A stretch of 64,000 nt of DNA from Ralstonia sp. RRA (GCF_037023145.1 NZ_CP146091.1:1054001-1118000), one strand, 5' to 3'. Positions 43,786 through 53,142 are shown, counted from the first letter of the stretch. The notes: generated by a model not told the origin, from the sequence alone. Translations and numbers: made by a program.

Positions 43786-44823
43786 TTAATGCGAGTGTTT
43801 CCAGTGGTCGTCGACCTTGGCAAGCCACATCGCTTTGTCCTGCTCGGGCAGGAAGGACGCCTCGAAGCTGTTGCGCGCCAACGTATGCGCATCGGCAGCG
43901 GACAGGTCGAGGGCGTTGAAGGTGGCGAGCCAGTTGGTGTTCATGTAGCCGCCAAAGTAGGCTGGATCGTCGGAATGCAGGGTCACTGCGCAGCCGGCGT
44001 CCAGCAGTTGCTTGAGCGAGTGATCGCGCAAGTCGGGGTAGACCTTCAGTTTTTCGTTCGACAGCGGGCAGACCGTCAGAGCGATGCGCTCGGCAGCCAG
44101 GCGCTTGACGAGCGCGGCGTCATCGATGGCGCGTACGCCGTGGTCGATGCGTTCCACCTTGAGGATGTCGAGCGCGTCGATCACGTACTGCGCCGGGCCT
44201 TCTTCGCCTGCGTGGGCGACCAGGCGCAGGCCGAGTTCCTTGCAGCGGGCGAATACGCGCGCGAACTTCTCCGGTGGGTTGCCGCGTTCCGACGAATCCA
44301 GCCCCACGCCGATGATGCGATTGGCCGGGTCCTGGATGTAGGGCAGCGCAGCTTCCAGTGTGGCGAAGGCATCTTCCTCGCTCAGGTGGCGCAGGAAGCA
44401 GAGGATCAGCAGGCTGGAGAACCCATGCTCGCGCTCGGCATCATCCAGCGCGCGGACGATGCCGTTGATCACCACGTGCATCGGCACGTTGCGCGCGGTG
44501 TGCGTCTGCGGATCGAAGAAGATTTCGGCGTGGTGGACGTTGTCGGCAAGTGCGCGCGCCACGTAGGCGGCGGTCATGTCGTAGAAATCCTGCTCGGTGA
44601 GCAGCACGCTGGCGCCGGCGTAGTACAGGTCGAGAAACGATTGCAGGTCGTCGAAAGCGTAGGCGGCGCGCACTTCTTCGACGGAGGCATACGGCAGCTT
44701 GACGCCGTTGCGCTCGGCCAGCGCGAACATCAGTTCGGGTTCGAGCGAGCCTTCGATGTGGATGTGCAGTTCGGCTTTCGGGCTGGTGGCGATGCGTTCT
44801 GCAAGAGTGGGCGAGATCGGCAT
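43786..44823 (-). CDS. Adenine/adenosine deaminase
   Basis: A 345-residue zinc amidohydrolase of the Add family. Ligands are HIHIEGSLEPE near residue 20, HAGEEGPAQY and the C-terminal HSDDPAYFGGYM. DSSERGNPP and HSDDPAYFGGY are, from family knowledge, hallmarks of the adenine deaminase branch (yeast Aah1-like) rather than adenosine deaminase, where DDPxxxG lacks the aromatic pair. Conversion of adenine to hypoxanthine would feed xanthine dehydrogenase, which fits the neighbours. Assignment to adenine is therefore favoured, but only from motif. Confidence 0.85.
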   Translation of the reverse strand: MPISPTLAERIATSPKAELHIHIEGSLEPELMFALAERNGVKLPYASVEEVRAAYAFDDLQSFLDLYYAGASVLLTEQDFYDMTAAYVARALADNVHHAEIFFDPQTHTARNVPMHVVINGIVRALDDAEREHGFSSLLILCFLRHLSEEDAFATLEAALPYIQDPANRIIGVGLDSSERGNPPEKFARVFARCKELGLRLVAHAGEEGPAQYVIDALDILKVERIDHGVRAIDDAALVKRLAAERIALTVCPLSNEKLKVYPDLRDHSLKQLLDAGCAVTLHSDDPAYFGGYMNTNWLATFNALDLSAADAHTLARNSFEASFLPEQDKAMWLAKVDDHWKHSH

Positions 44824-44825
44824 GA

Positions 44826-45860
44826 TCAGACGGATGTGGGGACGCGGTAAGGGACCGCCGCGCCGCTGCTAGCGCTGCTGAGCGCATGTTGTTGCAGCTC
44901 TCGCACCTGCAGCAGTTGCGCGACGACGGATACCGCAATGATATCCGGCGCCTTGTCCGCGATGCCCGCCACACCGATCGGGCACACCATTTCCGGCAGG
45001 CGTGCCGGGTCCACACCGTGCTCCACCATGCGGTGCTCGAAGCGCGCGCGCTTGGTCTTGGAGCCGATCAGGCCGAAGTACGCAAAGTCCGTGCGGCGCA
45101 TGATGCGTTCGCACAGCGCGAGGTCCAACGCATGGTTGTGCGTCATGACCAGGAAGTAGCTGCCGGCGGGCGCTTGGTCGATTACGGCTTCCGGCGTATC
45201 GGTGGATTCGATGACGACGTTCGGCGGCACCTCGGTGGGGAACGGGAACATCGCATCGCGCTCGTCCACCCACGTCACGCGGCAGGGCAGGTGAGCCAGC
45301 GCACGCACGATGGCGTGGCCGACATGGCCCGCGCCGCAGAGTACGATCGACATGTCAGGCGGCAATACCGTTTGCGTGAAACCGCTGGCATCGAGCGCAA
45401 CGCCCGCTGCAGCGGCATCGCCGATGGTCGCTTCAACAGGCATAGCGGCATCTGCGGAGACAAAACGGCGCAGGCTGCGGCGTTGGCGCATGGCGTCGTC
45501 GGCCAGGGCGATCCAATCTGCATCACGCGCATCAAGGCGCTCCAGCGACAGGCGTACTACGCCGCCACAGCACTGGCCCAATGCGGGGCCGAGCGGAATG
45601 CGAACGAACTGGCGGCGAGCTTCTCCGCCAACCTTGGGCGCCTCCATCATGGCTTGTGCGATTTCCATCGCTCGCCATTCCAGATGGCCGCCGCCGATGG
45701 TGCCGAAGAAGCCGTCAGTTCCGACCAGCATGAGCGTGCCGGGTTCGCGCGGGGCCGAGCCCTGCACGTCCGTCACGGTGACCAGCACGCACGGCTGCCC
45801 GGCCTGCACGGTAGCAAGCACGTCGGCGAAGCGGAACGGGCGCAGTTGCGTGTGGTCCAT
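44826..45860 (-). CDS. xdhC: Xanthine dehydrogenase accessory protein XdhC
   Basis: A 344-residue chaperone that binds molybdenum cofactor, supports its sulfuration and inserts it into xanthine dehydrogenase. It shows GSAPREPGTLMLV, IGGGHLEW, the LGQCCGGVV cysteine motif and a C-terminal Rossmann domain (VLCGAGHVGHAIVRAL, then YFGLIGSKTKRARF). ACGGAGA precedes ATG 45860. It lies 20 bases after xdhB. A much longer upstream frame overlaps xdhB antisense-like and is rejected. Confidence 0.92.
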   Translation of the reverse strand: MDHTQLRPFRFADVLATVQAGQPCVLVTVTDVQGSAPREPGTLMLVGTDGFFGTIGGGHLEWRAMEIAQAMMEAPKVGGEARRQFVRIPLGPALGQCCGGVVRLSLERLDARDADWIALADDAMRQRRSLRRFVSADAAMPVEATIGDAAAAGVALDASGFTQTVLPPDMSIVLCGAGHVGHAIVRALAHLPCRVTWVDERDAMFPFPTEVPPNVVIESTDTPEAVIDQAPAGSYFLVMTHNHALDLALCERIMRRTDFAYFGLIGSKTKRARFEHRMVEHGVDPARLPEMVCPIGVAGIADKAPDIIAVSVVAQLLQVRELQQHALSSASSGAAVPYRVPTSV

Positions 45861-45880
45861 GACGGTCTCCGTACTCCAGG

Positions 45881-48247
45881 TCAGGCAGACAGCGGGGCGC
45901 TGCGGATGGCGTCCACCGCCTTGAGGATTTCCTCGCTGGTGGCGGGTGCATTCAGCGGCGGGTTGGTGCGGCCATCGCCCACCGCGGCCACCGCATCGCG
46001 GATGGCGAAGAACACCGAGAACGGCAGCAGCAGCGGCGGCTCGCCCAGCGCCTTGGAGCGGTGGATGCTGTCTTCCACGTTGGCGTTGTTGAACAGGCGC
46101 ACGCGGAAGTCCGGCGGGCAGTCGTTGACCGTCGGGATCTTGTAGGTGGACGGCGCGTGCGTCATCAGCTTGCCGCTCTTGTTCCACCAGAGTTCTTCCG
46201 TGGTCAGCCAGCCCATGCCCTGGATGAACGCGCCTTCCACCTGACCGATATCGATGGCCGGGTTGATCGAGCGGCCAGCATCGTGCAGCACGTCGGCGCG
46301 CAGGAGGCGCCATTCGCCGGTGAGCGTATCGACCACCACTTCCGACACCGCTGCGCCATAGGCGTAGTAGTAGAACGGACGCCCCTTCAACTTGGCTTGG
46401 TCCCAGTGCAGCTTGGGCGTGGCGTAGAAGCCGTCGGACCACAACTGCACGCGCGCGATGTAGGCCAGTCGGATCAGTTCATCGAACGGCACGCGGCGTG
46501 CGCCGATTTCCAACTGGTCGCCCACGATCGATACCGTTTCGACGGGCACTTCGTAGTGCTCGGCGGCAAATGCGAGCAGGCGGGCGCGGATTTGGCGTGC
46601 GGCGTCCTGCGCGGCCTTGCCGTTCAGGTCACTGCCGGTCGAGGCTGCGGTGGCGGACGTGTTGGCCACCTTGCTGGTGTCCGTGGCAGTGACGCGGATG
46701 CGCGTGAACGCTACGCCCAGTTCGTGCGCCACCACCTGCGCGACCTTCGTGTTCAGGCCCTGGCCCATTTCGGTGCCGCCGTGGTTCACGAGGATCGAGC
46801 CGTCGTTGTACACGTGCACGAGCGCGCCGGCCTGGTTGAAGTGCTTCACGTTGAACGAGATGCCGAACTTCACAGGCGTCAGCGCCAGGCCGCGCTTGAG
46901 CACAGGGCTGGTTGCGTTGAACGCGCGAATGGCTTCACGACGGGCGCGGTAGTCGGACGTCGCTTCCAGCTCATCGAGCAGTTCGTGGATGACGTTGTCT
47001 TCCACGGTCTGGCCGTACGGCGTGACGTTGTTCTTGTCCTTGCCGTACAGGTTGGCGCGGCGTACGTCGAGGGCGTCCTTGCCGACCGAGCGCGCGATGT
47101 TGTCCATGATGTATTCGATGGCAAACGCGCCCTGCGGGCCGCCGAAGCCGCGGAACGCGGTGTTCGACTGCGTGTTGGTGCGCGCGCAGAAGCCGTCGAT
47201 TTCCACTTCGGGCAGCCAGTAGGCGTTGTCGAAGTGGCAGATGGCACGCGTCATCACCGGGCCGGACAGGTCGGCCGAGAAACCGGCGCGTGAGGTCATG
47301 TCGACCTTCACGCCCTGGATGCGGCCGTCGTTGTCGTAGCCGGCTTCGTAGGCGAAGCGGAAGTCGTGACGCTTGCCCGTGATCATCATGTCGTCGTCGC
47401 GGTCCGGACGCAGCTTGACGGGGCAGGCGAGCTTCCATGCCGCCAGCGCGGCGCAACAGGCAAACAGGCCCGATTGCGATTCCTTACCGCCGAAGCCACC
47501 ACCCATGCGGCGGCATTCCACCAACACCTGGTTGGCGTGCCAGCCCAGCATGTGCGAGACCATGTGCTGCATCTCGGTCGGATGCTGCGTCGAGCACCAT
47601 ACGTGCATGCCGTTGTCTTCCTTCGGCACCGCGTAGGAGATCTGGCTTTCCAGATAAAACTGTTCCTGACCGCCCAGCGACATCTGGCCGGCTTCCGAAT
47701 GCGGCGCAGCGGCAATGCGCTCGGCCGGCTCACCGCGCTTCAGATGCATCGGCGGGAGCACGGATTTGCCAGCGGCGCGCGCTTCTTCGGGCGTGAGCAG
47801 CGGGGGCAGCACTTCGTATTCGACGTCGCCGAGGCGTGCCGCGCGACGAGCCGCGTCGTGCGACGTCGCCACCACGATGAACATCGGCTGGCCGATGAAG
47901 TGCACCGTGTCAGTCGCCAGAATCGGATCGTCGTGGATGATCGGGCCGCAGTCATTGGTGCCCGGGATATCCGCCGACGTGAACACGGCCACCACGCCCG
48001 GCGCCGCCTTCACGCGGTCCAGGCCCAGGTTGACGATGCGCGCATGCGCTTGCGTGCTCATGCCAAGCGCGGCGTGCAGCGTGCCGGCAAGCTCGGGGAT
48101 GTCGTCGGTGTACGTGGCAGTGCCCGCCACGTGCAGATGTGCAGATTCATGCGGACGCGAGATGCCGACCACTGCACCGCGCTGGTCAGGAATGGCCGCT
48201 GCAATATCGGCTTCTGCGAGCAGGAAGGCTTCGGTTTGCTTATTCAT
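45881..48247 (-). CDS. xdhB: Xanthine dehydrogenase molybdopterin subunit
   Basis: A 788-residue large subunit carrying the molybdenum cofactor and catalytic Glu of xanthine oxidation to urate. The N-terminal SAHLHVAGTATYTDDIPE and later GGGFGGKESQSG, RGFGGPQGAFAIE and GGTEMGQGLNTK segments are typical, with a C-terminal GEPPLLLPFSVFFAIRDAV holding the active-site Glu (KALGEPPLL). It starts 4 bases after xdhA ends, so it is translated in tandem. Confidence 0.95.
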   Translation of the reverse strand: MNKQTEAFLLAEADIAAAIPDQRGAVVGISRPHESAHLHVAGTATYTDDIPELAGTLHAALGMSTQAHARIVNLGLDRVKAAPGVVAVFTSADIPGTNDCGPIIHDDPILATDTVHFIGQPMFIVVATSHDAARRAARLGDVEYEVLPPLLTPEEARAAGKSVLPPMHLKRGEPAERIAAAPHSEAGQMSLGGQEQFYLESQISYAVPKEDNGMHVWCSTQHPTEMQHMVSHMLGWHANQVLVECRRMGGGFGGKESQSGLFACCAALAAWKLACPVKLRPDRDDDMMITGKRHDFRFAYEAGYDNDGRIQGVKVDMTSRAGFSADLSGPVMTRAICHFDNAYWLPEVEIDGFCARTNTQSNTAFRGFGGPQGAFAIEYIMDNIARSVGKDALDVRRANLYGKDKNNVTPYGQTVEDNVIHELLDELEATSDYRARREAIRAFNATSPVLKRGLALTPVKFGISFNVKHFNQAGALVHVYNDGSILVNHGGTEMGQGLNTKVAQVVAHELGVAFTRIRVTATDTSKVANTSATAASTGSDLNGKAAQDAARQIRARLLAFAAEHYEVPVETVSIVGDQLEIGARRVPFDELIRLAYIARVQLWSDGFYATPKLHWDQAKLKGRPFYYYAYGAAVSEVVVDTLTGEWRLLRADVLHDAGRSINPAIDIGQVEGAFIQGMGWLTTEELWWNKSGKLMTHAPSTYKIPTVNDCPPDFRVRLFNNANVEDSIHRSKALGEPPLLLPFSVFFAIRDAVAAVGDGRTNPPLNAPATSEEILKAVDAIRSAPLSA

Positions 48248-48251
48248 GTTC

Positions 48252-49766
48252 TCAGGCCGCAGTGAGGGTATTCAGTTCGACCGCGCGCACATTGATCTGT
48301 TCGGGCGTGAGCGGCGCGTCAGTGCGGGTTTCCAGCCAGAAGCGATACACCGTGTTGGCGGCCGAGATGCGGCGGTAGTTGTCGGTGGCGCGCATGTCGG
48401 TCAGCGGGGTGTAGTCGCGCGACATGGCTGCCATGGCAGCACGCACGGTCGTTTCGTTCCACGGCTGGCCGGTGATGGCGGCTTCGGTTTCAGTGGCGCG
48501 CTTGGACGTGGCTGCCATGCCGCCGTAGGCGATGCGCGCGCTGCGTACGATGTTGCCGTCCAGCTCAATGGCGAGTGCGGCACACACGGCGGAGATGTCT
48601 TCGTCAAAGCGCTTGGACAGCTTGTACGTGCGGAAGCGCATGGCGTCGCGACCCTCACGCACCGGAATGCGCAGGCCGGCCACGAACTCGCCGTCTTCCA
48701 TCGCGTTCTTCTGGTAGGCGAGGTAGAGGTCTTCGAGCGGCAACTCGCGGCGCACTTCGCCACGCTGCAGCACAACGCGCGTGCCGATGGCGATGAGCGC
48801 GGGGGCGGAGTCACCGATCGGCGAGCCGTTGGCGATGTTGCCGCCCAGCGTGCCGGCGTTGCGGATCGGCAGCGAGGCGAAGCGCTTCCACAGCTCGGTC
48901 AGTTCGGGGTAGTCCTCAGCCAGGAATTCGTAGGCTTGTTCCAGCGAAACCGCGGCGCCGATCTCGATCCAGCCGTCGCGCTTCTCCAGCGCATACAGGT
49001 CGGCCACCTGACCGATGTAGAGGATGTCGCCCAGCTCGCGGAACTGCTTGGTCACCCACAGGCCCACGTCGGTGCTGCCGGCCAGGATGCGGATGTTCGG
49101 GTGCGCGGCCTTGATGGCGGCAAAGGCGGAGGCGGTGCGCGGTGCGTAGAAGCGCGGGGCGTTTTCCGTGCCGGCCGGTGCGTAGCTGAAGGTGTCCTTG
49201 CGCTGCAGGTTGCGCAGCGTTTCTGCCAATTGTGTGCGATCGATGCCGGCCGGCGAGGGCAGCTCGAACATGCGTTCGCCCGCGTCGATGATCGGACGGT
49301 AGCCGGTGCAGCGGCACAGGTTGCCGGTCAACGAATCGCAGATGGCCTGGCGCGAGGGGATCGGCGCGGCGTTATCGGTGTTCTCGTACAGCGCGTAGAG
49401 CGACATCACGAAGCCCGGCGTGCAGAAGCCGCACTGCGAGCCGTGGCATTCCACCATCGCCTCTTGCACCGGATGCAGCTTGCCGTCCTTACCACGCACG
49501 TCTTCCACGGTGAACAGCGCCTTGCCATCGAGCGTGGGCAGGAACTGGATGCACGCGTTGACGGCCTTCAGGCCGACGCTGCCATCGTCCTGCAGCTCGC
49601 CGAGCACCACGGTACATGCACCGCAATCGCCTTCGGCGCACCCTTCCTTGGTGCCTGTACAGTGTGCGTCTTCACGCAGGTATTGAAGCACCGTCCGGGT
49701 GATCGGGGCATCCGTAACGGTGCGCACCTGGCCGCGGTGGAAGAAACGGATGGGCTGAGTCTCCAT
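48252..49766 (-). CDS. xdhA: Xanthine dehydrogenase FeS/FAD subunit
   Basis: A 504-residue small subunit. An N-terminal [2Fe-2S] domain (CTGTKEGCAEGDCGAC near residue 36), a second [2Fe-2S] domain (QCGFCTPGFVMSL, then GNLCRCTGYRPI) and a FAD domain (ILAGSTDVG, then RNAGTLGGNIANGSP) are present in order, then CO dehydrogenase flavoprotein C-terminal region. Electrons go from the molybdenum site to NAD. ATG 49766 is the conserved start METQPIRFF. It is the first gene of the operon and divergent from a LysR regulator. Confidence 0.95.
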   Translation of the reverse strand: METQPIRFFHRGQVRTVTDAPITRTVLQYLREDAHCTGTKEGCAEGDCGACTVVLGELQDDGSVGLKAVNACIQFLPTLDGKALFTVEDVRGKDGKLHPVQEAMVECHGSQCGFCTPGFVMSLYALYENTDNAAPIPSRQAICDSLTGNLCRCTGYRPIIDAGERMFELPSPAGIDRTQLAETLRNLQRKDTFSYAPAGTENAPRFYAPRTASAFAAIKAAHPNIRILAGSTDVGLWVTKQFRELGDILYIGQVADLYALEKRDGWIEIGAAVSLEQAYEFLAEDYPELTELWKRFASLPIRNAGTLGGNIANGSPIGDSAPALIAIGTRVVLQRGEVRRELPLEDLYLAYQKNAMEDGEFVAGLRIPVREGRDAMRFRTYKLSKRFDEDISAVCAALAIELDGNIVRSARIAYGGMAATSKRATETEAAITGQPWNETTVRAAMAAMSRDYTPLTDMRATDNYRRISAANTVYRFWLETRTDAPLTPEQINVRAVELNTLTAA

Positions 49767-49810
49767 GGGGGTTCTACGCCTGTTTGTGTGTGTAACGGAA
49801 CCATAGCACC

Positions 49811-49835
49811 GGGCCAGGAATGCAATATTTGGCCC
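49811..49835. promoter_or_regulatory. Inverted repeat upstream of xdhA
   Basis: GGGCCA and TGGCCC are separated by 13 bases, about 45 bases before xdhA. It may be a binding site for the divergent LysR regulator. Confidence 0.35.
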
Positions 49836-49868
49836 ATGTGATAACCCGCATCGGAAAGCCAAAATCCG

Positions 49869-49878
49869 GGGTATACCC
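49869..49878. promoter_or_regulatory. Palindrome GGGTATACCC between xdhA and LysR
   Basis: A perfect 10-base palindrome in the shared intergenic region. It is a second candidate site in the divergent control region. Confidence 0.3.
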
Positions 49879-49980
49879 GCCGGTAGCGCTCTGGCGGCGC
49901 GACGTGCAAGTGACATACACTGACAGCGTCCCCCCAGTACGTTTTTAGACCGCACGGCGTCGCCCGTGCTCGGCATCCAG

Positions 49981-50925
49981 ATGCACGGCAAAGATCACCT
50001 CGATACCTATCTCCTGCGCGTTTTGTACACGCTGCTCACCGAGCAGAGCGTGACGCGTACGGCGGTCAAGCTCGGCCAGTCGCAGCCGGCCATCAGCAAC
50101 ACGCTCAAGCGCCTGCGCGAGATCACTGGCGACGCCATCCTCGTGCGCGGCAAGAACGGCATGGTGCCGACCGAGCGCGGCCATGAGCTGCTGACCCTGG
50201 CCCAGCAGAGCCTGGAAGCGATGGAGCGCATTGCCCGGCCGTCGCAGGAGTTCGATCCGGCCAACACCACACGCACCTTCCACTTGGGTGCACCCGATTA
50301 TCTGGATGCATTTTTCCTGCCCAACATTGTTGAGCGCCTGCGCAAGCAAGCGCCGCAGGCCAAGCTGGTGGTGCACCCGCTCAATGCCGGCGTCGACTAC
50401 CTGGCTGCGCTGGAGCAGGGCGGCATGGATCTGGTGATCGGCAACTGGCTTTCGCCGCCCGAACATCTGCACATTTCCCCGCTGTTCGATGACGAAGTCG
50501 TCTGCATGCTGGGTGCGCAGCACCCGCTGGCGCGCAAGGGCATCTCGCTCAAGCATTACGTGGAGATGCCGCACCTGGCGCCCGCGCCGTATGCCGTCAT
50601 GCAGCGCAGCATGATCGATCAGGCACTTGCTGAGCAGGGGCTCAAGCGCCAGATCCAGGTGTCGCTGCCGTACTTCGGGCTGGTGCCGTATGTGCTGATG
50701 CGCACGGACCTCGTCTTCACCACCGGCCGTCAGTTCGCCGCGCATTGTGCGCAGTACCTGCCGATCCGCATTCTGCCGACGCCGATGGCGTTCCCGAAGA
50801 TGCGCTTCTACCAGCTCTGGCACGAGCGCAGTCATGCCGCACCCGATGTGATGTGGCTGCGCCGGATGATCGGCGAAGTGGCAGCAGAACTGCCGCAGCA
50901 TCCGCAATTGGAAACGGCAGCTTAA
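49981..50925 (+). CDS. LysR-family regulator beside xdhA
   Basis: A 314-residue LysR regulator. The N-terminal helix-turn-helix (VLYTLLTEQSVTRTAVKLG, then SQPAISNTLKRLREITGD) resembles the NodD/PcpR branch, and a substrate-binding-like effector domain follows. ATG 49981 is the first codon of the conserved part. It is divergent from xdhA over about 215 bases with two dyads, so it probably controls the xanthine dehydrogenase operon in response to a purine. It is convergent with the oxyanion-binding gene. Confidence 0.85.
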   Translation: MHGKDHLDTYLLRVLYTLLTEQSVTRTAVKLGQSQPAISNTLKRLREITGDAILVRGKNGMVPTERGHELLTLAQQSLEAMERIARPSQEFDPANTTRTFHLGAPDYLDAFFLPNIVERLRKQAPQAKLVVHPLNAGVDYLAALEQGGMDLVIGNWLSPPEHLHISPLFDDEVVCMLGAQHPLARKGISLKHYVEMPHLAPAPYAVMQRSMIDQALAEQGLKRQIQVSLPYFGLVPYVLMRTDLVFTTGRQFAAHCAQYLPIRILPTPMAFPKMRFYQLWHERSHAAPDVMWLRRMIGEVAAELPQHPQLETAA

Positions 50926-50967
50926 GCTGCCGTCCTGTTCCAGCAAGTAACGTTGCACGCAGCGGGA

Positions 50968-51816
50968 TTACTTCCCGCTCGCCACTGCCTTCCCATAGCT
51001 CGGGAAGAACACCTGCTCTCCGTTCACCTTGAAATCGGCAATCGCCTGCTGGCCGGAGGGCGAGGTGATCCACTCGATCAGCTTGGTCGCGTCCGTGTAG
51101 TTCGTGCTCGGATACTTCTTAGGGTTCACGGCGATGATGCCGTATGGATTGAACATGCGCGGGTCCCCCGCCAGCACGATGTCCAGGCCCGTCTTGGCGC
51201 GGTACGCGCCGTAGGTGGCGCGATCGGATAGCGTGTACGCGTTCATTTGCGCGGCCATGTTCAGCACTTCACCCATGCCCAGGCCCGCGCTCACGTACCA
51301 AGGCTTGCCCTTCGGGTCGATGTTGGCCGTCTTCCAGTAGGCTTTTTCCATCACGTCGGTGCCGGAGTTGTCACCGCGTGAGATGAACTTGGTGCCAGCC
51401 TTCTCGCTAGCGCTGGCGATGGTCTCCATGCCCTGAATCACGTTCTTCTGGCCGCGGATGCCTGCTGGGTCCGCCGTCGGGCCAACGAGGATGAAGTCGT
51501 TGTACATCACGTCGCGCCGGCCGATGCCGCCGCCCGAAGCGACGAACGCGTCTTCCAACTGGCGGGCATGTACCAGCACTACGTCCACATCACCCGATTC
51601 CCCCAGTTTGACCGCCTTGCCGGTGCCAACGGCAATCACCTGCACATGGATGCCGGTGGCGGCCTCGAACTTGGGCAGCAGCACCTTGAGCAAACCGGAG
51701 TTTTCCGTGCTGGTGGTGGTAGCCATGCGGAGATCGCCTGCATATGCAGCGCTGGCAAAAGTGAGGGCCAGGCACGCAAGGGCAGACAACCGAAGGGTTT
51801 GGAGCAATACAGGCAT
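50968..51816 (-). CDS. Orphan tungstate/oxyanion-binding protein (TupA-like)
   Basis: A 282-residue periplasmic binding protein of the TupA type. The signal peptide is about 26 residues, ending at AYAGD. The oxyanion pocket motif TTTSTENSGLL follows at the mature N-terminus. GTGKAVKLGESGDVDVVLVHAR and FISRGDNSGTDV are also family features. No permease (tupB) or ATPase (tupC) lies next to it: the genes on either side are regulators. It may serve a permease elsewhere. The start MPVLLQTLRL at 51816 is chosen because it begins the signal peptide. Confidence 0.85.
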   Translation of the reverse strand: MPVLLQTLRLSALACLALTFASAAYAGDLRMATTTSTENSGLLKVLLPKFEAATGIHVQVIAVGTGKAVKLGESGDVDVVLVHARQLEDAFVASGGGIGRRDVMYNDFILVGPTADPAGIRGQKNVIQGMETIASASEKAGTKFISRGDNSGTDVMEKAYWKTANIDPKGKPWYVSAGLGMGEVLNMAAQMNAYTLSDRATYGAYRAKTGLDIVLAGDPRMFNPYGIIAVNPKKYPSTNYTDATKLIEWITSPSGQQAIADFKVNGEQVFFPSYGKAVASGK

Positions 51817-51857
51817 GTCGTGAGCAGGGTGTAAGAGACGTGGACGCTTTATGTTGG

Positions 51858-51880
51858 ATGTTGCATGATGGCGGCAACAT
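51858..51880. promoter_or_regulatory. Inverted repeat between TupA and ModE-like genes
   Basis: ATGTTGC and GCAACAT are perfect 7-base arms around 9 bases, with an extra ATGTTGG just before. The classic ModE core TATAT is not present. It lies between the two divergent genes and is a candidate operator for the ModE-like protein. Confidence 0.45.
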
Positions 51881-51976
51881 TGAGGCAGTCGGCAGCGCAC
51901 GATGCGCCCGCCCCGGGGAATGACGGGAATTGTTTTCCGGGAGCACGAGCGAAGTAAATAGGAAATCACAAACATA

Positions 51977-53077
51977 ATGACGTTCCAGTTCGAGGTATTC
52001 CCGGTGATTGGCCCGGACGACAATCCGCGCGCCAACGGCAAGGTCTTTCAGTTGCTGCGGGCGGTGCGTGAAACGGGGTCGCTGCACCGGGCAGCCAAGC
52101 AGGTGGGGTTGTCGTACCGGCACGCATGGGGCGTGATGCGCTCGTGGGAAGAGATGCTCGGGCGGGCGCTGCTGGATATGGAGCGTGGTCGCGGGGCATC
52201 GCTCACCCTGTTCGGCGAGCGGATGCTGCGTGCCGAGATGCGCCTGCGCGAGCAGCTTGACCCGGCTGTGCGCCAAGCCATGGGCCAGTTCATGGCCGAA
52301 TTGGAAGACGCTTCGCAGTCGCAAACACGCATTCGCTTTTCGGGCAGCCATGATCCGGCAGTGGAAGTGCTGGCCGAGACCTTTACGCATGAAAGCCAGG
52401 CTTCGCGGCTCGATACCGTGTTCTGCAGCGCCGTGGAAGGGCTGATCTGCCTGCAGGAGAAGCAGTGCGAGGTGGCCGGCTTCTATGTGGCGCCCCAACA
52501 GGGCGCTGGCTCAATTGCCCACCAGACGCTGCGCAAGTGGCTGCGCCCGACCGCTGTACGCCTGATCGCCCTGGCCGATCGGGAGCAGGGGTTGATGATG
52601 TCGCCGGAATGGGCGGGGCGTGTGCAGTCGCTGCAGGATCTGGCCCGGACCCAGGCGCGGTTCATCAACCGCCAGCGCAGTTCTGGCACGCGCCTGCTGT
52701 TCGATCAACTGCTGGTGGCGGCCGGGTTATACCCCGACCAGATCAACGGTTACGACGAGCAGGAGTTTTCCAGCGACAAGATCGCCGTGGCCGTGCAGGA
52801 AGGGCGGGCAGATGTCGGGTTTGGCCTGCGTCCCGGCGCCGAGGCCCATGGCCTGCATTTCGTGCCGCTCACGCGCGAGACGTATTACTTGGCGGTGCGC
52901 CGCAATGACGCGCTTGCCTCATGGGTGCGCGAGCTGATCGAGCGCATTGGGCAGCCGACGTTCCGCGAGGGGCTGAGCCATCTGGCGGGCTATCGCGCCA
53001 CCGAGCAGGTTTCGTTGCTGACGGCCGACCAGGCGCTTCCTTGGCACGCCGAGGACACCCGCGCGCTGGCCCACTGA
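51977..53077 (+). CDS. ModE-like regulator with substrate-binding domain
   Basis: A 366-residue regulator. The N-terminal winged helix (about residues 1-110: NGKVFQLLRAVRETGSLHRAAKQVGLSYRHAWGVM, then SLTLFGERML) is of the ModE/LysR-substrate type. The C-terminal part (about 130-360) resembles the PBP-like domain found in molybdate-responsive or XRE-family proteins. It is divergent from the orphan TupA gene and so probably regulates oxyanion uptake. The effector is predicted to be molybdate or tungstate, by context only. Confidence 0.78.
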   Translation: MTFQFEVFPVIGPDDNPRANGKVFQLLRAVRETGSLHRAAKQVGLSYRHAWGVMRSWEEMLGRALLDMERGRGASLTLFGERMLRAEMRLREQLDPAVRQAMGQFMAELEDASQSQTRIRFSGSHDPAVEVLAETFTHESQASRLDTVFCSAVEGLICLQEKQCEVAGFYVAPQQGAGSIAHQTLRKWLRPTAVRLIALADREQGLMMSPEWAGRVQSLQDLARTQARFINRQRSSGTRLLFDQLLVAAGLYPDQINGYDEQEFSSDKIAVAVQEGRADVGFGLRPGAEAHGLHFVPLTRETYYLAVRRNDALASWVRELIERIGQPTFREGLSHLAGYRATEQVSLLTADQALPWHAEDTRALAH

Positions 53078-53142
53078 AGTCGTGCGAACATGGCGGGGTT
53101 TGCGCGATCAATGACGATGTGCGCCCTCTCCATGTTCCGCCC

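Noticed and set aside
45861..46442. Upstream extension of the xdhC frame
   Set aside because: It overlaps the 3' end of xdhB in another frame and is low-complexity; MDHTQLRPF at 45860 has a ribosome site.
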